Below are positions 5,739-5,777 of a stretch of 5,777 nt of DNA, in pieces; position 1 is the first letter of the stretch; each line of letters opens with the position of its first letter. The position numbers and the translations under genes were made by a program. Below the pieces are notes generated by a model. It was not told the origin of the DNA. It did no database searches and was given only the letters and a program-made list of their open reading frames with translations. Source of the DNA: Pseudomonadota bacterium (GTDB taxonomy: Bacteria > Pseudomonadota > Alphaproteobacteria > Rhizobiales > Beijerinckiaceae); NCBI GenBank assembly GCA_023452965.1, contig JAEXUU010000894.1:1-5777 (forward strand), written 5' to 3'.

Positions 5739-5762
5739 CCACCGCCTCGTCCGGGGCGGTGG
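5739..5762 (+). terminator. GC-rich hairpin downstream of the MipA-like gene
   Basis: CCACCGCC (5739-5746) pairs with GGCGGTGG (5755-5762): an 8-bp stem, extendable inward by a T.G and a C-G pair to leave a 4-nt loop. It starts 17 bp after the stop codon. The following bases are CCGAAAGAGAAAGGG, with no T-run, so it would be an atypical terminator or an mRNA 3'-end stabiliser. The window ends 15 bp later, so a coding origin for this sequence in a neighbouring gene cannot be excluded. Confidence 0.45.
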
Positions 5763-5777
5763 CCGAAAGAGAAAGGG

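Noticed and set aside
4846..5742. A 298-codon open frame on the - strand opposite the MipA-like gene
   Set aside because: It is a mirror frame of the outer-membrane protein gene; it has low-complexity Arg/Asp/Gly/Ala composition and no domain or signal peptide.

Overview
The window reads as a GC-rich alphaproteobacterial chromosome segment, most likely from the Hyphomicrobiales (a Bosea-, Methylobacterium- or Bradyrhizobium-like organism). That placement is inferred from codon use (third positions almost all G or C) and the gene families present; no rRNA or marker gene is here to fix the taxon. There is no sign of a mobile element, CRISPR array, tRNA or rRNA.

Layout from left to right. (1) The 3' end of a Sel1-repeat protein (+) enters from outside the window and stops at 482. 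(2) Facing it is a 245-aa HTH/WYL (YafY-type) transcriptional regulator (-, 513-1250). (3) Diverging from the regulator is a 239-aa Faxc/metaxin-like glutathione S-transferase homologue (+, 1382-2101). The 131-bp gap between them holds a perfect 19-bp palindrome, the best candidate operator in the window. (4) Convergent with the GST gene, 12 bp away, is a 119-aa exported four-cysteine protein of unknown function (-, 2114-2473). A strong stem-loop lies in this junction. (5) Upstream of it on the same strand is a 695-aa molybdopterin (bis-MGD) oxidoreductase with an N-terminal 4Fe-4S motif (-, 2594-4681). It is followed by a terminator-like hairpin plus T-run overlapping its stop codon. (6) Diverging from it is a 274-aa MipA/OmpV-family outer-membrane beta-barrel protein (+, 4897-5721), followed by a GC-rich hairpin. 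The 215-bp gap between genes 5 and 6 carries a second perfect 19-bp inverted repeat.

The clearest functional unit is the WYL regulator plus GST pair: a sensor-repressor or activator probably controlling itself and a detoxification-type GST through the shared palindrome. The molybdoenzyme stands alone: no electron-transfer subunit, chaperone or cofactor gene is nearby, and it has no Tat signal, so it is probably a soluble cytoplasmic enzyme of unknown substrate. The MipA-like protein may share regulation with it through the second inverted repeat, but that is inference. No clearly novel multi-gene system is visible. The points most worth a second look are the two operator-like palindromes, the small cysteine-rich secreted protein, and the possible translational control of the MipA-like gene.
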